A stretch of DNA of 37,863 bases from Planctomycetaceae bacterium (GTDB lineage: Bacteria > Planctomycetota > Planctomycetia > Pirellulales > Pirellulaceae). The notes under the pieces are model-generated. The model did not search any database, was not told the DNA's origin, and was given only the letters and a program-made list of their open reading frames with translations. The stretch lies in assembly GCA_002724245.1 (NCBI GenBank), contig PBOG01000096.1:11874-49736 (forward strand). The letters are read 5' to 3'. Made by a program: the position numbers and the translations under genes. Positions 34,189 to 37,863 of this stretch are shown in pieces. Every line of letters begins with the position of its first letter. Position 1 is the stretch's first letter.

Positions 34189-35208
34189 TCACCAAACGCC
34201 ACTTGGCTTCCGCCCTGGTCGAACACCAGGACGCCAACCCGTGCCCAGCAACTGCAAAAAGAGAGGCAATAGAGCATATACCGAACCACCTGCGATGACC
34301 GCAGCGATCGCGTATTCTCGCCGGGTCAACTGAGCACCACGTTCCCCTCCGCCCCCATCAGCAAATCGTTCCAACAGTGATGTCCCGATCTGTTTTGCAT
34401 TTCCGTTGTGATAAAAGCCCCTTAATCGCTGCGCCAATTGCCGCAACGTCGATGCATCCTGCCGAGATTGGCGACCGTCAATAAATTTACCCGCAATCGG
34501 GTCGCCAACTCCGACCACCAGCACATCCTTAACCGCAGCAGGCATCTGTGGCATCCCTGTCGCTGGCACCGTGTCGCCATCACTGATCACCAGTACCGTC
34601 GTACTACGAGGGCGCCAAGGACGCGCCAACCGGGCGGCCTGCTCCAGGCCCGCAAACAAATTCGTCTTTCCGGACGGAAACGCATATTCCAGTGGCAAGT
34701 CGTCCAGAATATTTCTAATGACTTCAATGTCACGTGTGTCCTCAACAACCGGTTTTGCCCCGTTATACACAGCGATTACGCTGACCTTGTATTCCGGCAA
34801 TGCAACGCGATCAAATAGCGAATCCATCAAGTCGCGAGCTCGTTGCCGCCGGCTCTTCTGCTTGTCCGGACCCGCATCCTGCAGTCGCATACTTGGCGAA
34901 ACATCGAGTACCAAAACCAGGTGCTTCAGATCCGCTTCAGGCATCCTCGCCAGCAGCTGGTGGACACGGGGTGGCAACTGCAGAAGTGTCACCAAGCCCC
35001 AAACCAGAGCCCCCACGGCAAGCACTCTTAACAGCGGCACGACATACACCCAGCTCGCGGGCCGCAAACGCGGGCCAAAGGCCAACGGCGCCAACCGGCG
35101 ACAGCGACGCGCATGTAGAATCTCTGCAATAGCGGCCACGAACATCGTGGCACAAGCCACCAACTCGGCGAACATGACAAGGGTGACGGTTCCGTCGTTC
35201 TCTACCAC
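34189..35208 (-). CDS. vWA-domain membrane protein, BatA/BatB-like (second copy)
   Basis: The predicted protein has 339 residues. Start choice: GTG 35208 overlaps the end of the preceding vWA gene by 7 nt and has GAGG about 8 nt upstream. The longer reading from 35274 overlaps by 73 bp. Two TM segments precede the domain (ELVACATMFVAAIAE and WVYVVPLLRVLAVGALVWGLV). The von Willebrand A domain starts LVLVLDVSPSMRLQ with an intact MIDAS DxSxS and contains TTVLVISDGDTVP. The C-terminal TM is YAIAAVIAGGSVYALLPLFLQLL. It is the last gene of the DUF58/vWA cluster. Such clusters are driven by MoxR ATPases and are thought to help assemble or activate protein complexes at the membrane. Confidence 0.88.
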   Translation of the reverse strand: MVENDGTVTLVMFAELVACATMFVAAIAEILHARRCRRLAPLAFGPRLRPASWVYVVPLLRVLAVGALVWGLVTLLQLPPRVHQLLARMPEADLKHLVLVLDVSPSMRLQDAGPDKQKSRRQRARDLMDSLFDRVALPEYKVSVIAVYNGAKPVVEDTRDIEVIRNILDDLPLEYAFPSGKTNLFAGLEQAARLARPWRPRSTTVLVISDGDTVPATGMPQMPAAVKDVLVVGVGDPIAGKFIDGRQSRQDASTLRQLAQRLRGFYHNGNAKQIGTSLLERFADGGGGERGAQLTRREYAIAAVIAGGSVYALLPLFLQLLGTGWRPGVRPGRKPSGVW

Positions 35209-36125
35209 GGCACGAACCTCAACCCAAAAAGACAGAGCGTGCCAGTTCCCAGCAGCCCCAAACCGACCATGCAAAACGGCAGAAAATAGTCCATCGATTC
35301 CGCAGCCATCTTTTCAAGTTCAGCTGGCTGCATTCGGTCAATCCGCTCAAACACTGATTTCAGAGCAGTGTCGTCTCCCGGATTAAACACCTCTCCACCT
35401 GTGTAACTGGCAATATTGACAATCTCGTTGGGAATAGAAGTCTCTGAGATGTGGACAGCGTAGACGGAAATGTTGTTGTCTTTCAATTGCCGTGAAATCT
35501 CATCTGCCTTGCCACCGGACAAATCCGCACTAAACCCATCGGACACCAAGACAATCATGCGATCACCCGCGTTCGCTTGCCGAATCAACCGGCGTTGGCA
35601 AGCCAACAGCGCCTTTCCAATCTCCGTTCCGCCAAAACCGGGGGGTGCATTCTCTGGCCGCATGTAAGGCGGTGCACAACGAATCGCCGAACCATCCGAG
35701 GTAAGAGGCGTCCAGTGCAAAACGGAGTTACCAAAGAACGTCAACCCAAAAGCATCACCAGTGCGAAAATCCAGAAACGAGTTGATTGCTTCCATGGATG
35801 CATCGTATCGTGACCCCTCACCGAAGCGCGCCGTCATACTGCCGGAGATATCGACACAAAATTCTATATTTGTCAGTTTCCGGCGGGTGGTCGGTTTCCC
35901 CAGTTGCTGAGGCCCGGCAAGCACGAGTATTGCAATCACCAACACGCTCGGGGGCAACGACTCCGCAAGGTTGAGCACCACACGCAGTGTCCACCCGCCT
36001 CGCGCCTCAACATGATCAAAAGGCAAAGCAACAGGTTGATCTGGTCGTCTCCAAACACGTACCAGCAATACCAGCGGTATAACCAGCAGGGCCAGTAACG
36101 ACGGATAGGTAAAGGGAAGTGCCAT
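35202..36125 (-). CDS. vWA-domain membrane protein, BatA-like (first copy)
   Basis: The predicted protein has 307 residues from ATG 36125 (a GTG at 36137 is four codons earlier). TM segments are YPSLLALLVIPLVLLVRVW at the N-terminus, LPPSVLVIAILVLAG before the domain and FCMVGLGLLGTGTLCLFGLRF at the end. The vWA domain carries an intact MIDAS (IEFCVDISGSMTARFG), the second-site segment GGTEIGKALLACQ and MIVLVSDGFSAD. The layout matches BatA of Bacteroides-type and planctomycete aerotolerance/MoxR operons. The gene follows the single-pass protein by 71 bp and overlaps the next vWA gene by 7 bp, so the cluster is an operon. Confidence 0.9.
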   Translation of the reverse strand: MALPFTYPSLLALLVIPLVLLVRVWRRPDQPVALPFDHVEARGGWTLRVVLNLAESLPPSVLVIAILVLAGPQQLGKPTTRRKLTNIEFCVDISGSMTARFGEGSRYDASMEAINSFLDFRTGDAFGLTFFGNSVLHWTPLTSDGSAIRCAPPYMRPENAPPGFGGTEIGKALLACQRRLIRQANAGDRMIVLVSDGFSADLSGGKADEISRQLKDNNISVYAVHISETSIPNEIVNIASYTGGEVFNPGDDTALKSVFERIDRMQPAELEKMAAESMDYFLPFCMVGLGLLGTGTLCLFGLRFVPW

Positions 36126-36196
36126 GGGATGGCGCACCGCATACAGGAATCAACACAACGGATCGGGACGTCAAATAAACCGACGTCACGGGACAA

Positions 36197-37006
36197 CTAA
36201 TCGGACCGGGAAAGCATCTCTTCATAAGGTCTCAAAAGACTGTCGATCGACTCTCGTTCACCGGTATCAGGTCGATGCAACCAGTGCTCTAACTTCACGA
36301 GGAGCTGTCCTGCCTCTTCATGAGAACGCAACATGCTCATCGCTTCGATCGCGGAGACTCCTTCAAGACCCAAACGCTGCCGCCAAAAGCTCAAAATCAA
36401 ACGCTCCAGATCAGCCTGCTGCCGGCTCGAGATTCCCCCCTCACGGGCGCACTCCAAGAGCGGCCGCAAACGCTCCACAACTGACCGACCGGCTTCAATA
36501 GGTTCAACATCCTGGCGCAAGGTCCGCATTCGCTGCCGAACCATCCAAGCCACGATTCCCAGCAAGCCGAAGACCCAGCCGACACCAGCCACGAAAATCA
36601 TCCTGCGGTAACCACCTAATTGCGGCAGCGAGGCAGGTTCAAGTGGATTGGGCTCGACCTGCCCCGGCGGTAAAGACGAACCGATCACCACCTGTACTTC
36701 GGGCAACGATACAGGCTTTGCTCCATCACGGGGCTGAAGAAACGAGACAAGGTCAAACGTGCCTGCCTGTTGCCCGAAATATTCCAGGTCATAACGCCAT
36801 TCAGTCCCGTGGCGGTAATCCTGCAAGATACGAACAACAATCTCTGCTTTCTGCCGAGGTAAAGGGCGCACTTCGAGGCGCGGACCGGGCAACACAAGGC
36901 CTTCAAGTCTCCGCGGCACTCCCACCGTAGCCTGACTTTGCTCCTCCGCGGGAAGTGCACGCGTGCTCAGCACGAGAAGTATTACGGACAGTCCACGGGA
37001 AGTCAT
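36197..37006 (-). CDS. Exported single-pass membrane protein of the DUF58/vWA cluster
   Basis: The predicted protein has 269 residues. The longest reading runs back into the DUF58 gene; I chose ATG 37006 because GGAG lies 9 nt upstream and it opens a signal peptide (MTSRGLSVILLVLSTRALPAEE). ATG codons at 37015 and 37021 are also possible. A beta-rich outer part contains LEVRPLPRQKAEIVVRILQ and FDLVSFLQPRDGAKPVSL. A TM segment follows (MIFVAGVGWVFGLLGIVAWMV, about residues 137-157), then a helical cytoplasmic part with SSRQQADLERLILSFWRQRLG. The position between DUF58 and the vWA genes matches DUF4381-like or similar accessory proteins of MoxR operons, but the sequence itself is not clearly recognised. 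Confidence 0.7.
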   Translation of the reverse strand: MTSRGLSVILLVLSTRALPAEEQSQATVGVPRRLEGLVLPGPRLEVRPLPRQKAEIVVRILQDYRHGTEWRYDLEYFGQQAGTFDLVSFLQPRDGAKPVSLPEVQVVIGSSLPPGQVEPNPLEPASLPQLGGYRRMIFVAGVGWVFGLLGIVAWMVRQRMRTLRQDVEPIEAGRSVVERLRPLLECAREGGISSRQQADLERLILSFWRQRLGLEGVSAIEAMSMLRSHEEAGQLLVKLEHWLHRPDTGERESIDSLLRPYEEMLSRSD

Positions 37007-37022
37007 CGCGTGCATCTCCATA

Positions 37023-37863
37023 TCAGCGAGCACCCTTTCCCAACAAATCACGCGAACCGAAAAAATGCCGCAAATGGTGGATAAAGGGCTGGTCGGTCCG
37101 CAATAGGAGATGGTCAATCCCGTATTTCTTGAGACGTTCTCTAACGTCATTCGGATCGATCCACCGTTGTCTGCCATGCGCAATAAACGACCTTCCGGTT
37201 TCCGCTTCACGAGCCCGAAACAAGCCAGCGCCCGGGAAGTACAGCTCCGCTGGGTCCTGAAACTGCAATACCACCACATCGTGCTGTTGCTGTAACCGAC
37301 GAAGTGTCTTGATTGCTCCAGCCTCATGCAGATCACTCAACACGATAACGAGCGCTCGATGAACGAGGCTGGGCTGTAATTCCACTAGCCGTCGGACTAA
37401 AGTGGTTTTTTCGTCGTATCGAAAACGACGTAACCGATGTAGCCATTGGAGAATCTGCTGTCGAGAAAGACTGGGCTGCACACGCAGATTCGCCTCACCT
37501 ACCCCCACAACGCCTACCGGACTTACCCGGTCCAGACACGCCAGGGCAATTCCACCTGCCACATGCACAGCCAATGCATACTTGCTGAGACTCTGCGAAC
37601 TCACGGTCATTGAAGCTGACGTATCGATGAGTAGATAGCAAGGCAAACACTTGGGAGCTTCGTATTCTTTGACATGCAGCTTGCCAGTGCGAGCCGTAAC
37701 CCTCCAATCGATACTGCGCGGTGGGTCACCGTACTCATAAGTCCTGGACTGCACATACTCGACACCGGCGCCGAGAAACGGGGATCGATCCGTGCCGTAG
37801 CTCAAGCTATCAGCCAGTTTCTTGACCGCCACGGCAAACTGCCGTGCGTCCAGCGTCTCGAGA
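37023..37863 (-). CDS. DUF58 protein (5' end outside window)
   Basis: The frame stays open to the right edge, reading LETLDARQFAVAVKKLADSL, so the true start is beyond the window. GTG 37832 is internal. DUF58 marks are GAGVEYVQSRTYEYGDPPRSIDWRVTARTGKLHVKEYE, then a vWA-like stretch LLIDTSASMTVSSQS and LVIVLSDLHEAGAIK. DUF58 proteins partner with MoxR AAA+ ATPases; a moxR gene is likely just upstream outside the window. The stop at 37023 is 16 bp from the start of the next gene, consistent with one operon. Confidence 0.9.
   Translation of the reverse strand, partial: LETLDARQFAVAVKKLADSLSYGTDRSPFLGAGVEYVQSRTYEYGDPPRSIDWRVTARTGKLHVKEYEAPKCLPCYLLIDTSASMTVSSQSLSKYALAVHVAGGIALACLDRVSPVGVVGVGEANLRVQPSLSRQQILQWLHRLRRFRYDEKTTLVRRLVELQPSLVHRALVIVLSDLHEAGAIKTLRRLQQQHDVVVLQFQDPAELYFPGAGLFRAREAETGRSFIAHGRQRWIDPNDVRERLKKYGIDHLLLRTDQPFIHHLRHFFGSRDLLGKGAR

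Noticed and set aside
34571-35386. Long plus-strand frame of 271 codons
   Set aside because: It is fully antisense to the vWA gene, which has an intact domain and membrane segments; the plus reading is Ser/Arg-rich with no recognisable feature.

Overview
The window looks like an ordinary chromosomal stretch of a planctomycete, probably Pirellulales-like. The evidence is gene content: two DUF1501 proteins, a DUF1549/DUF1553 protein, a 1024-residue PVC-type protein with a C-terminal cytochrome c motif, two Gfo/Idh/MocA proteins, a DUF58/von Willebrand A cluster and several lipoprotein or Tat-type exported proteins of types typical of that phylum. Base composition is moderate and codon use looks even across the window. 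I see no integrase, transposase, CRISPR array, rRNA or tRNA gene.

Layout. 1-1474 (minus): a YncE-like beta-propeller protein cut by the left edge, preceded on its strand by a small exported redox protein whose frame contains one in-frame TGA exactly at the second Cys position of a CxxC motif (CYR-TGA). This is a selenoprotein candidate and the most interesting item here. 1998-6027: a Tat-exported Gfo/Idh/MocA protein, an O6-alkylguanine-DNA alkyltransferase, a conserved hypothetical and a membrane-anchored parvulin. 6410-11887: a TolC-like outer-membrane lipoprotein with a glycine-rich insert, a converging exported FAH-family protein sharing a terminator region with it, and a multi-pass membrane protein. 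12291-15251: a DUF1549/DUF1553 plus DUF1501 pair.

15578-21077 is a housekeeping block, all on plus: ispF (isoprenoids), cysS (cysteinyl-tRNA synthetase), ruvC-ruvA-ruvB (the full Holliday-junction resolvasome in order C-A-B) and a ferritin-like protein. 21240-23182 (minus) holds a small hypothetical and a second DUF1501 protein with its own near-consensus promoter and terminator. 23583-26770 (plus) holds a small exported basic protein, an 866-bp stretch without a convincing gene, a PmtA-like methyltransferase, an RluA-type pseudouridine synthase and a small membrane protein.

26847-28102 (minus) carries an OmpA-family lipoprotein with two possible short ORFs in its leader. Then come a degenerate Gfo/Idh/MocA protein (plus), thiC (minus, without a visible TPP riboswitch) and the large PVC-type cytochrome protein (minus). 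The right edge is a minus-strand cluster of DUF58, a single-pass membrane protein and two vWA membrane proteins. This is the usual layout downstream of a MoxR ATPase, which would lie just outside the window.

All family assignments are from recognition of motifs and overall sequence. No database search was run.
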